Virus record (IMG/VR): IMGVR_UViG_3300027816_004420
Coordinates: 62,001 to 126,000 of that record
DNA length: 64,000 bases
Direction: 5' to 3' (one strand)
Source: a virus
Part shown: piece after piece, positions 18,001 to 25,261 of the stretch
How positions within the stretch are numbered: position 1 is the stretch's first letter
How the letters are laid out: each line of letters begins with the position of its first letter
The notes under the pieces: model-generated
Database searches by the model: none
What the model saw: the letters and a program-made list of their open reading frames with translations, nothing else
What the model was told of the DNA's origin: nothing
Translations under genes and position numbers: made by a program

Positions 18001-21000
18001 CAGATGTTCCGTTCGTTCCAGATGTTCCTGATGAGCCACTCGAACCAGATGAACCCGATGTTCCGCTAGTTCCTGATGAACCAGATGTTCCGCTAGTTCC
18101 AGATGAACCTGAACTTCCTGATGAACCTGAAGTTCCACTCGTCCCAGATGTTCCATCTGTTCCAGATGTTCCTGAAGAACCACTCGAACCTGATGAACCT
18201 GAAGTTCCACTTGTTCCTGAACTACCTGAAGAACCTGAAGTTCCACTTGTCCCTGAAGAACCAGATGAACCACTTGAACCTGAAGTCCCACTAGTTCCTG
18301 ATGTTCCATTTGTTCCAGATGTCCCACTCGAGCCTGAACTTCCGCTTGAACCCGATGTTCCTGAAGAGCCAGATGTTCCGCTAGTCCCAGATGAACCTGA
18401 ACTTCCCGAAGAACCTGATGTTCCACTTGTTCCAGATGTCCCATCTGTTCCAGATGTTCCTGATGAACCTGAGCTACCCGAAGAACCAGATGTTCCTGAT
18501 GAACCAGATGTTCCACTTGTCCCTGATGAACCAGATGAACCGCTCGAACCTGAAGTTCCGCTTGTTCCTGATGTTCCATCAGTTCCACTTATTCCTGAAG
18601 AACCACTTGTTCCCGAACTTCCTGATGAACCATCAAGGCCATTTAATAAAATCCAACCACTAAGTGAAGATGGTTCATTTGTATTATTATTTATAGTTGA
18701 TTGGTATGAAAATAAACCATCTATAACCATATCGCCATCCATATAAGTTGTTCCCGATACATAAGCTCCTTTGAATGGAGATGTTCCTGATGAACCTGAA
18801 GTTCCAGATGAGCCACTTGTTCCTGATGTTCCGTTTACTCCACTTAATCCACTAGAACCACTCGAGCCTGATGTCCCATCAGTCCCTGAAGAACCACTTG
18901 AACCTGATGTTCCGTCTATTCCACTAGTTCCAGAAGAACCTGATGTTCCACTTGAGCCTGAAGAACCTGAGCTACCAGATGAACCTGATGTTCCACTTGT
19001 GCCTGAAGAACCTGAGCTACCAGATGAACCTGATGTTCCACTTGTTCCTGAACTACCATCTGTTCCACTTGAGCCTGAAGAACCTGAGCTACCAGATGAA
19101 CCTGATGTTCCACTAGTTCCTGATGAACCACTTGAACCTGAGGTTCCGCTAGTTCCCGAAGTGCCGTCTGTCCCACTTGAGCCAGATGAACCTGAAGTTC
19201 CACTAGTTCCCGAAGTGCCGTCTGTCCCACTTGTTCCAGAAGAACCTGATGTTCCACTTGTGCCTGAAGAACCACTTGAACCTGATGTCCCACTTGTTCC
19301 TGAAGTGCCGTCTATTCCGCTAGTTCCTGAACTACCGTCTGTTCCACTTGAGCCTGAAGAACCTGAGCTACCAGATGAACCTGATGTTCCACTAGTTCCT
19401 GAAGAACCATCTGTTCCACTGGAACCAGATGAACCTGATGTTCCACTAGTTCCTGAAGAACCATCTGTTCCACTAGAACCAGATGAACCTGATGTTCCAC
19501 TTGTGCCTGAAGAACCTGAGCTACCAGATGAACCCGATGTTCCACTAGTTCCTGAAGTTCCGTCCATTCCGCTAGTTCCTGAAGAACCACTTGAACCTGA
19601 TGTTCCGCTAGTTCCCGAAGTGCCGTCTGTCCCACTTGAGCCAGATGAACCTGAAGTTCCACTAGTTCCCGAAGTGCCGTCTGTCCCACTTGTTCCAGAA
19701 GAACCTGATGTTCCACTTGTGCCTGAAGAACCACTTGAACCTGATGTCCCACTTGTTCCTGAAGTGCCGTCTATTCCGCTAGTTCCTGAACTACCGTCTG
19801 TTCCACTTGAGCCTGAAGAACCTGAGCTACCAGATGAACCTGATGTTCCACTAGTTCCTGAAGAACCATCTGTTCCACTGGAACCAGATGAACCTGATGT
19901 TCCACTAGTTCCTGAAGAACCATCTGTTCCACTAGAACCAGATGAACCTGATGTTCCACTTGTGCCTGAAGAACCTGAGCTACCAGATGAACCCGATGTT
20001 CCACTAGTTCCTGAAGTTCCGTCCATTCCGCTAGTTCCTGAAGAACCACTTGAACCTGATGTTCCGCTAGTTCCTGAAGTTCCATCAATACCACTAGTTC
20101 CTGAAGTTCCATCAATACCACTAGTTCCTGAAGAACCTGATGTTCCATCGATACCACTTGTTCCAGAAGTTCCATCTAATCCGCTTGTTCCTGAAGTTCC
20201 ATCAATACCACTAGTTCCTGAAGTTCCATCGATACCACTTGTTCCTGATGAACCTGATGTTCCATCGATACCACTTGTTCCTGATGAACCTGATGTTCCA
20301 CTTGTTCCCGACGAACCACTTGAGCCTGAAGTTCCACTAATTCCTGAAGTTCCAGATGTTCCGTCTATTCCGCTAGTCCCAGATGTTCCGTCTATTCCGC
20401 TAGTCCCAGATGTTCCGTCTATTCCGCTAGTTCCTGATGTTCCATCTGTTCCACTGGAACCAGATGAACCTGATGTTCCACTAGTTCCTGAAGAACCATC
20501 TGTTCCACTAGAACCAGATGAACCTGAAGAACCTGATGTCCCATCAATTCCACTTGTTCCTGATGTCCCATCAATTCCACTAGTCCCTGATGTTCCGTCT
20601 AAACCGCTTGTTCCAGAAGAACCAGATGTTCCATCTAATCCACTTGTTCCTGATGTCCCATCAATTCCACTAGTTCCTGAGGTTCCATCAATTCCACTAG
20701 TTCCTGAGGTTCCATCTATGCCACTTGAACCAGACGTTCCGTCTACTCCACTTGTTCCTGAAGTGCCATCTATTCCAGATGTTCCACTCGAACCAGAAGT
20801 TCCGGATGTTCCGTCTAATCCGCTTGTTCCTGAAGTTCCATCAATTCCACTAGTTCCTGATGTTCCGTCTATTCCGCTAGTTCCAGAAGAGCCTGATGTT
20901 CCGTCTAAACCACTTGTTCCTGAAGTGCCATCTACCCCAGATGTTCCACTCGAACCAGAAGTTCCGTTGATACCACTTGAGCCAGAAGTCCCGTCGATTC

Positions 21001-21193
21001 CTGATGAACCACTTGAACCAGATGTTCCACTAGTCCCTGATGTTCCTCCTGTTATACTTTCCGTCAAGGCTGAAAACGTAATTTGCCCCGAAGTTCCTGA
21101 TGTGCCTCCAGTATAGTCTGTAACTATATATAACCTATCGTCTGGGGCTGCCGATAGGACTATAGGTAAATCCGTTATTCTTGTTGTTGCCAT
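15017..21193 (-). CDS. Giant collagen-like (Gly-X-Y) fibre protein without proline in the repeats, 2058 aa
   Basis: An N-terminal module (MATTRITDLPIVLSAAPDDR, 1-40) leads into Gly-X-Y triplets, mostly GTS and GSS with interspersed GID, GLD, GTD and GTN. The triplets fill about 40-800, 855-1067 and 1159-1900. Two folded modules interrupt them: one at about 801-854 (SPFKGAYVSGTTYMDGDM) and one at about 1068-1158. The C-terminal 155 aa are a non-repetitive head with KSFDIPHPTKEGWRLRYG and LEGPEHGVYFRGRV, a type of domain I associate with C-termini of marine phage fibres. Phage collagen-like repeats form trimeric rods. Here X and Y lack Pro, and about two of three residues are Ser or Thr, a dense potential O-glycosylation surface. 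The start is supported by a TATTTAT box 5 nt upstream. Confidence 0.8.
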   Translation of the reverse strand: MATTRITDLPIVLSAAPDDRLYIVTDYTGGTSGTSGQITFSALTESITGGTSGTSGTSGSSGSSGIDGTSGSSGINGTSGSSGTSGVDGTSGTSGLDGTSGSSGTSGIDGTSGTSGIDGTSGTSGLDGTSGTSGSSGTSGIDGTSGTSGVDGTSGSSGIDGTSGTSGIDGTSGTSGIDGTSGTSGLDGTSGSSGTSGLDGTSGTSGIDGTSGTSGIDGTSGSSGSSGSSGTDGSSGTSGTSGSSGSSGTDGTSGTSGIDGTSGTSGIDGTSGTSGIDGTSGTSGISGTSGSSGSSGTSGTSGSSGTSGIDGTSGSSGTSGIDGTSGTSGIDGTSGTSGLDGTSGTSGIDGTSGSSGTSGIDGTSGTSGIDGTSGTSGTSGSSGSSGTSGMDGTSGTSGTSGSSGSSGSSGTSGTSGSSGSSGTDGSSGTSGTSGSSGSSGTDGSSGTSGTSGSSGSSGSSGSSGTDGSSGTSGIDGTSGTSGTSGSSGSSGTSGTSGSSGTSGTDGTSGTSGTSGSSGSSGTDGTSGTSGTSGSSGSSGTSGMDGTSGTSGTSGSSGSSGSSGTSGTSGSSGSSGTDGSSGTSGTSGSSGSSGTDGSSGTSGTSGSSGSSGSSGSSGTDGSSGTSGIDGTSGTSGTSGSSGSSGTSGTSGSSGTSGTDGTSGTSGTSGSSGSSGTDGTSGTSGTSGSSGSSGTSGTSGSSGSSGSSGSSGTDGSSGTSGTSGSSGSSGSSGTSGTSGSSGSSGSSGSSGTSGSSGTSGIDGTSGSSGSSGTDGTSGSSGSSGLSGVNGTSGTSGSSGTSGSSGTSPFKGAYVSGTTYMDGDMVIDGLFSYQSTINNNTNEPSSLSGWILLNGLDGSSGSSGTSGSSGISGTDGTSGTSGTSGSSGSSGSSGTSGTSGSSGTSGSSGSSGSSGTSGTDGTSGTSGTSGSSGSSGSSGTSGTSGSSGTSGSSGSSGSSGTSGTNGTSGTSGTSGSSGSSGSSGTSGTSGSSGSSGTSGTSGSSGSSGSSGTSGTDGTSGTSGTSGSSGSSGSSGTSGTSGSSGTSGTSGSSGSSGSSGTSGTNGTSGTSGISAQYSGTSTTSIDLSTLTLSANTSLTTSTGLSYTIAQHLIVSNSLANHFHGDVVSYDSSTGALTLYVLEINGTGTFNSWTTNLDGATGGNGSSGTSGSSGTSGSSGTSGSSGTSGSSGSSGSSGTSGTSGSSGTSGSSGSSGSSGTSGTSGSSGTSGTSGSSGSSGSSGTSGTNGTSGTSGTSGSSGSSGSSGTSGTSGSSGTSGSSGSSGSSGTSGTNGTSGTSGTSGTSGSSGSSGSSGTSGTSGSSGTSGTSGSSGSSGSSGTSGTNGTSGTSGTSGSSGSSGSSGTSGTSGSSGSSGTSGTSGSSGSSGSSGTSGTNGTSGTSGTSGSSGSSGSSGTSGTSGSSGTSGSSGSSGSSGTSGTNGTSGTSGTSGSSGSSGSSGTSGTSGSSGTSGTSGSSGSSGSSGTSGTNGTSGTSGTSGSSGSSGSSGTSGTSGSSGTSGSSGSSGSSGTSGTNGTSGTSGTSGSSGSSGSSGTSGTSGSSGTSGTSGSSGSSGSSGTSGTNGTSGTSGTSGSSGSSGSSGTSGTSGSSGSSGTSGTSGSSGSSGSSGTDGTSGTSGTSGSSGSSGSSGTSGTSGSSGTSGTSGSSGSSGSSGTSGTNGTSGTSGSSGSSGSSGTSGTSGSSGTSGTSGSSGSSGSSGTSGTNGTSGTSGTSGSSGSSGSSGTSGTSGSSGTSGTSGSSGSSGSSGTSGTNGTSGTSGSSGSSGSSGTSGTSGSSGTSGTSGSSGTSGSSGTSGTSGSSGSSGTSGTSGSSGTSGTSGSSGTSGTSGSSGTSGTSGSSGTSGTSGSSGTSGTSGSSGTSGTSGSSGTSGTSGSSGTSGTSGSSGLGTINNNVNDYVLTATGTAGTINGEQNLQFDGSTLKVTGDTNITGALTAASKSFDIPHPTKEGWRLRYGVLEGPEHGVYFRGRVQGNVIELPHYWIGLVKEESISVSLTPIGVSNTHFVVKIEDNKVFIDSQSSHIDAFFMINAERKDVEKVLLEYRPIV
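15530..15760 (-). repeat. 27-bp tandem repeats encoding GTSGTSGSS
   Basis: Eight to nine near-perfect copies of a 27-bp unit (nine residues, three Gly-X-Y triplets) lie just before the C-terminal head of the collagen-like gene. Copies differ mainly by an alternating A/G in the CC(A/G)CTAG position of the plus strand and one GAAGAA to GAGGAA change. Confidence 0.85.
19151..20068 (-). repeat. Perfect 459-bp tandem duplication inside the collagen-like gene
   Basis: 19151-19609 and 19610-20068 are identical at every position compared by eye. The unit is 153 codons, exactly 51 Gly-X-Y triplets, so the frame and triplet register are kept. Silent differences are common between other copies of similar protein sequence in this gene, so zero differences over 459 bp indicates a very recent event. 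Confidence 0.9.
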
Positions 21194-21198
21194 AGCTT

Positions 21199-21205
21199 AT
21201 AAATA
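21199..21205 (-). promoter_or_regulatory. TATTTAT box, putative promoter of the collagen-like gene
   Basis: Minus strand: A6, 13 nt, TATTTATA, 5 nt to the ATG at 21193. It lies in the 38-bp gap between two fibre genes. Confidence 0.45.
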
Positions 21206-21231
21206 TTTTCTATTAATCTTTTTTATTTGGT

Positions 21232-22719
21232 TTAACATGGTTGCCATAGTCCTCCGACAACAAATCCATCACTATCTATTTGCCAATATCCTGTGAGAGA
21301 GTCGGTGCTGTTGGTATACCAATAATTATTCCCGTTGAAAGGCGTATTGAATGAACTGTCTGCAAAGAATCTCGTTGCACTATACCAATCATTCGATGGA
21401 CTGTAAATTGTTTGACCCAACGTTTGTGGGTCTATACATATTGGTTGTGTTGTTTCCCCTGATGAAACTAAGAATGATGTAATTTCTTGTTGAGCACCAA
21501 TTGGGTCACCATTTTGAGCAATTAATTCTTGACCATCTTGAGTTATAATTAAAATCTCAAATACGGATGGAGTTGCTGTTGGTGAAGGAGTAAACGAAGG
21601 GGTTGGTGTATTAGTTTCTGTTGGAGTTGGTGTGTTAGTTTCTGTTGGAGTTGGTGTGTTAGTTTCTGTTGGAGTAGGAGTCGGAGATATCAAACATCCG
21701 TTAGGGTCCGAACTTGTGATTAGACCTGCTCCGCCTGTAACTCTATACCAAGCAACACCGTTGGAATAGTATCCGTCAGGTGCTGGTGTTGTAAGAGCCG
21801 AATCAGTATATAAAGTTTCCCCAATGTTAGGTCCAGGTCCATCTCCAGGTCCACTGTAGAAGTTAGTTGGTGATGAGTAAAAATTACCACACGATGTTAA
21901 TGAGCTAGATAAATCATAACCTAATGAATATTCCCAATATGCTCTTGAAGCTGTAGGTGTTGTTGTCGGTGTTGCGGTTGGAGTTTCAGTTTGCGTAGGT
22001 GTTTGTGTTGGAGTCTCAGTATTTGTTGGGGTTGGAGTCTCTGTAGGCGTCTCGCTTGGTGTTACAGATGGTGTTGGTGTGTTAGTTTCAGTTGGAGTTT
22101 GAGTTGGTGTCTCACCAGGTGTTGCGGTAGGTGATTCTGTAGGTGTTTGTGATGGGGTTTCGGTTGGAGTTCCCGTCTGTGTTGGTGTAGGAGTTTCAGA
22201 AGTAGAAGGGGTCGGTGTAGGAGTTGTTGTTGGTGTCTCCGTTTGTGTTGGGGTCGGCGATTCTGTTGCAGTTGGTGTTTGACCAGGGCTTGCAGTTATA
22301 CTTGGAGTTGGTGTTTGTGTCTGAGTTTCAGTTGGAGTTTGTGTTGGAGTCTCTGAAGTTGTTGGAGTCTGTGTTGTTGTTGGTGTTTCTGTAGGTGTAG
22401 AATTAGGGGTTCCTGTATTTGTTGGTGTAGGTGTAAACGTAGGTGTTACAGTAGGAGTAGGTGTAGGTGTAGGGGTAACGCATTCAAATGTAATAACAAC
22501 TCCGTTGAACATTTCGGTTCTTGTCTGTGCAGAGGCATAAAGAGTTGCGGCTGAAAGGTAGGTCGAAGTCCCATAATAGATATCGAATGGACCTAAGGCA
22601 TTAGAATTCTGAGATAATCTTACAATGTAAGTGACACATCCCGTAACCGAGACCTGTTGCGTAACTACTGTATTACAACCTTCAGCAGTATTGACACAAA
22701 AAATATTATAAAGGGACAT
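21232..22719 (-). CDS. Thr/Pro-linker fibre protein with PFDIY and APDGYYSNG modules (495 aa)
   Basis: Residues 1-82 are a PFDIY-type module ([30 protein letters not shown]). Residues 83-255 are a Thr/Pro/Glu/Gln hinge. Residues 256-345 carry [20 protein letters not shown], nearly identical to a module in the 1433-aa fibre. A second hinge then contains three tandem 24-bp copies encoding TPTPTETN (about 21604-21680). The C-terminal module holds [20 protein letters not shown], a diverged version of the same APDGYYSNG module. There is no signal peptide. It probably belongs to the same fibre or adhesin complex as its neighbours. The ATG at 22719 follows a TATTTAT box by 14 nt. Confidence 0.7.
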   Translation of the reverse strand: MSLYNIFCVNTAEGCNTVVTQQVSVTGCVTYIVRLSQNSNALGPFDIYYGTSTYLSAATLYASAQTRTEMFNGVVITFECVTPTPTPTPTVTPTFTPTPTNTGTPNSTPTETPTTTQTPTTSETPTQTPTETQTQTPTPSITASPGQTPTATESPTPTQTETPTTTPTPTPSTSETPTPTQTGTPTETPSQTPTESPTATPGETPTQTPTETNTPTPSVTPSETPTETPTPTNTETPTQTPTQTETPTATPTTTPTASRAYWEYSLGYDLSSSLTSCGNFYSSPTNFYSGPGDGPGPNIGETLYTDSALTTPAPDGYYSNGVAWYRVTGGAGLITSSDPNGCLISPTPTPTETNTPTPTETNTPTPTETNTPTPSFTPSPTATPSVFEILIITQDGQELIAQNGDPIGAQQEITSFLVSSGETTQPICIDPQTLGQTIYSPSNDWYSATRFFADSSFNTPFNGNNYWYTNSTDSLTGYWQIDSDGFVVGGLWQPC

Positions 22720-22733
22720 CCGCGGTTTTTTTA

Positions 22734-22740
22734 ATAAATA
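22734..22740 (-). promoter_or_regulatory. TATTTAT box, putative promoter of the 495-aa gene
   Basis: TATTTAT on the minus strand, 14 nt before the ATG at 22719, in a 72-bp gap. An A7 tract here lies downstream of the box rather than upstream, so the match to the fuller pattern is partial. Confidence 0.35.
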
Positions 22741-22791
22741 CCACGATTATCTATTTGAATATCTCGAAACGAAAAATTATTAAATACTTTA

Positions 22792-23118
22792 TCATGTACA
22801 AATAATATTGAATCCACATACAGCATTTTGAATGTCTATATTTACAACACAACTCTCGAGCTCAACTGTAATATTGAAAGTACAACCAAATGTACAATCT
22901 AGTATTTTTACTGACTCACATCCATTTGCATCAACCAAACGTAACATGATTTCAGGTGCGGTCTGAAATATTGTAGGAATAGTTGTATTGTAATAAACAG
23001 TTGGTGGAACTCCACTAATTGTACCAAGTAAAAACTGATTATTTCCGTATATGTCGGATATAAAAGCTTGTATTGGAAAAGTGCCCCCTGTGATTTCTGT
23101 TATTCTTACCTGAACCAT
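22792..23118 (-). CDS. Small PFDIY-module-like protein (108 aa)
   Basis: 108 aa starting MVQVRITEITGGTFPIQAFI. I chose 23118 because that ATG overlaps the stop of the SprB-repeat gene (TAATG); a start 4 codons earlier lies inside it. The pattern PIQAFISDIYG, FLLGTISGVPP, then LRLVDANGC mirrors the 72-aa and 101-aa paralogues, followed by a Cys-rich tail (six Cys in the last 45 residues). It is translationally coupled to the SprB-repeat gene. The function is unknown; a fibre-associated small virion protein is the likeliest role. Confidence 0.65.
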   Translation of the reverse strand: MVQVRITEITGGTFPIQAFISDIYGNNQFLLGTISGVPPTVYYNTTIPTIFQTAPEIMLRLVDANGCESVKILDCTFGCTFNITVELESCVVNIDIQNAVCGFNIICT

Positions 23119-25256
23119 TATGTTAAACAAATTATATCATAAACAATCGACAACTCCACAACAATTTCTTGACCATTCAATGAATTGTTTGCCGGGTTAG
23201 TTGCAATTGTTATTTGGTTGTTTATTTGGTCTATTGTTACAGTCAAAATTCCTGGTATGGAAAGTAGTAGACTCTTTATAGTATCATACCATAAATTATC
23301 ACCCGGCGGATTGTTCAGAGTCGTTGCTGTGAAGAAAGTGCTTGATGCACTCAACCCCGCTGGGTTGACATTGACTTTAGCTGTGAATATTGCAGAAATC
23401 AAATCACAGTTTGTATTGTCTTGCGTCAAATCAGCGTAACCCTCGTTTAACATTTGTAGTAAACCGAGTTTAGTTGGGGAATCTATGTTAAAGATTTCTT
23501 CTCCCATAACATAACACTGATAAGATGTATAGTTGGTGTCACAGGTAATTGTTGTTGAGCGTGAAAGTGAACATCCATTTGCATCAACAATAGAAAGACT
23601 GTATGTTCCTCCTGTCAAATTGTAAACTTCAATTTGTTGAGGGTTAGATGGGACGTTATTTGACCAATTGAATTGGAATGGTGGTGTGCCCGAAGTGATG
23701 AATGCGGTAATTTGACCATCGTTTCCTGAGCCACAATTAATACTATATAAACTAAAATCTAAGTTGTCTCCTTTTGGGATGAAAATTGTTTGAGTTTGTT
23801 GACATCCCGTTGAGTCAGTAACAGTAACAACATGGTTTCCAAAAGTTAAGTTATTAAATGTTACCGCTGTTAAATTTGTATCAACAACATTCAATATTCC
23901 ATCAACTGAATAATCCAATGGTAGAGTATATCCTGGTGATGTAGTAATTCTTACACTTCCGTTGTTTTGATTACACGTTGTTCCTGTGATTTCTGTTGAA
24001 AGTGTGAATTTATTAATTGCCAATATTATCACTTCTTGACTAAATTGGCATCCTGTAGAATCCTCAACAAATACTGAGTAAGTGTCCGCAGATAAATTCT
24101 CAAAGGTTTGAATTTGTTGTTGTCCTACAATAATTTTTTGGTTTCCTCCGTCGCCAACCAAGGTGTAGGTAAAGGGACCTTGTCCTCCTATAACTGTGAC
24201 AGTTATCAATCCATCATTACTTGAACAATAAGAATTAGTTCCAACAACACTTACAGAACTCATCCCGTTTGGTGTTAGTAAAGTAGTCCCCGTGAATATT
24301 TGACACAGTCCAGCATCTGTGACTGAGAAATTGTAATCACCAGCAGATAATCCTGATATCGTAAAATCTTGAGCATATGATATGAGAACTTGGCCTGTTG
24401 ACGCGGAGTAATAATATGGTTGACTTCCACCTGTTATTGTGAGAGTAATTGAGCCATCGCTTTGGAAACAACTTGGATTGGTTTCTGTTGTGAAAAACGC
24501 ACCCATTTGGTCGACGTTGACGACAGCAGCATCTTTTATGTTTACACAACCAAAACCATCTTTAACTTCAACCGAATATAATCCTTCAGTCAATCCTGTT
24601 GCAGTTGCACCTGTCTGACCATTAGACCACAAATAAGTAAAAGGTCCTTGTCCCGTTAGTCCCGTGACCATTATCTTACCAATCGGGGTTCCTCCACAAC
24701 TCGAATTAGGTATGGAATATAAACCGTAGTTGGTGAGAAGAGATTGTTCAACGATAAAACTTTGGCTAAAACCTGAGCATCCACCTAAATCACTAACGGC
24801 CAAGTAATATGTTCCGGCCGAAAGATTTTCAAAAATTACGGTTGGGTTGCTTGAAAGGAAAGTTTGAACAAGTGTTCCGTCACCTGAGAAGACAGAATAA
24901 TTTGCAGAAGAATAAATCGTATTAGAGGAACCAGTAACAGAACCATTGTTTTCAGCACAAGTGGTGTTCTGAACACCGAGAACACTACAACACACTCCAC
25001 TCGAAATAGGTATGTTAACATTAATTTCTTGATTTGTTGGTAAAGTGCTATCATTCACAGTCATTAGGACGACTGAACTAAATAATCCTGATTTGGTTAC
25101 TGGCGCATTTTCAGCTAATGTAACCGTCGGATAATAAGGGTCAACAAATTGGACGGTATATGGTTCTATACCACCTGAGAAAGAGATTTGGAATGCACCG
25201 CTTCCGTTATTTTGACAATCCCCTGTTACTAATAATGTATAATCAAATAATGCCAT
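23118..25256 (-). CDS. SprB-repeat adhesin-like virion protein (712 aa)
   Basis: At least five tandem repeats of about 85 aa with the SprB signature: a Cys, then NGS-x-TITGG-x-PY-x-WSNG-x-T, then an L-x-G-x-Y-x-V-x-V-x-D-x-GC ending. Examples are GQGPFTYLWSNGQTG, ITGGSQPYYYSASTGQ and TSGTPPFQFNWSNN. A non-repeat C-terminal domain follows (about 575-712). SprB repeats are characteristic of Bacteroidota surface adhesins, including the mobile gliding adhesin of Flavobacterium johnsoniae. Here they are encoded between baseplate genes and Thr/Pro fibres, without the signal peptide or type IX secretion C-terminal domain a cellular adhesin would have. I infer a tail fibre or receptor-binding role. 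The gene starts 5 nt after the 992-aa baseplate-region gene. Confidence 0.75.
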   Translation of the reverse strand: MALFDYTLLVTGDCQNNGSGAFQISFSGGIEPYTVQFVDPYYPTVTLAENAPVTKSGLFSSVVLMTVNDSTLPTNQEINVNIPISSGVCCSVLGVQNTTCAENNGSVTGSSNTIYSSANYSVFSGDGTLVQTFLSSNPTVIFENLSAGTYYLAVSDLGGCSGFSQSFIVEQSLLTNYGLYSIPNSSCGGTPIGKIMVTGLTGQGPFTYLWSNGQTGATATGLTEGLYSVEVKDGFGCVNIKDAAVVNVDQMGAFFTTETNPSCFQSDGSITLTITGGSQPYYYSASTGQVLISYAQDFTISGLSAGDYNFSVTDAGLCQIFTGTTLLTPNGMSSVSVVGTNSYCSSNDGLITVTVIGGQGPFTYTLVGDGGNQKIIVGQQQIQTFENLSADTYSVFVEDSTGCQFSQEVIILAINKFTLSTEITGTTCNQNNGSVRITTSPGYTLPLDYSVDGILNVVDTNLTAVTFNNLTFGNHVVTVTDSTGCQQTQTIFIPKGDNLDFSLYSINCGSGNDGQITAFITSGTPPFQFNWSNNVPSNPQQIEVYNLTGGTYSLSIVDANGCSLSRSTTITCDTNYTSYQCYVMGEEIFNIDSPTKLGLLQMLNEGYADLTQDNTNCDLISAIFTAKVNVNPAGLSASSTFFTATTLNNPPGDNLWYDTIKSLLLSIPGILTVTIDQINNQITIATNPANNSLNGQEIVVELSIVYDIICLT

Positions 25257-25261
25257 TCAAT

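Noticed and set aside
15530-20068. Regular direct repeats that could suggest a CRISPR array
   Set aside because: Repeats are contiguous, in frame and without unique spacers; they encode Gly-X-Y triplets and no cas genes are present.
15388-21116. Long open frames of up to about 780 codons antisense or out of frame to the collagen-like gene, reading PEEPDVPLVPEEPDV or VEHQVLLEQ
   Set aside because: The repeat codons contain no stop triplets in several frames, so the frames are open by composition. They have no folded ends, no upstream signal, and their sequence is the mechanical echo of the GTS/GSS repeats.
24490-24510. A 16-nt match between the terminator at 14970 and the SprB-repeat gene
   Set aside because: Only AAAAACGCACCCATTT is shared, within coding sequence and without the second stem arm; matches of this length are expected by chance in 64 kb of AT-rich DNA.
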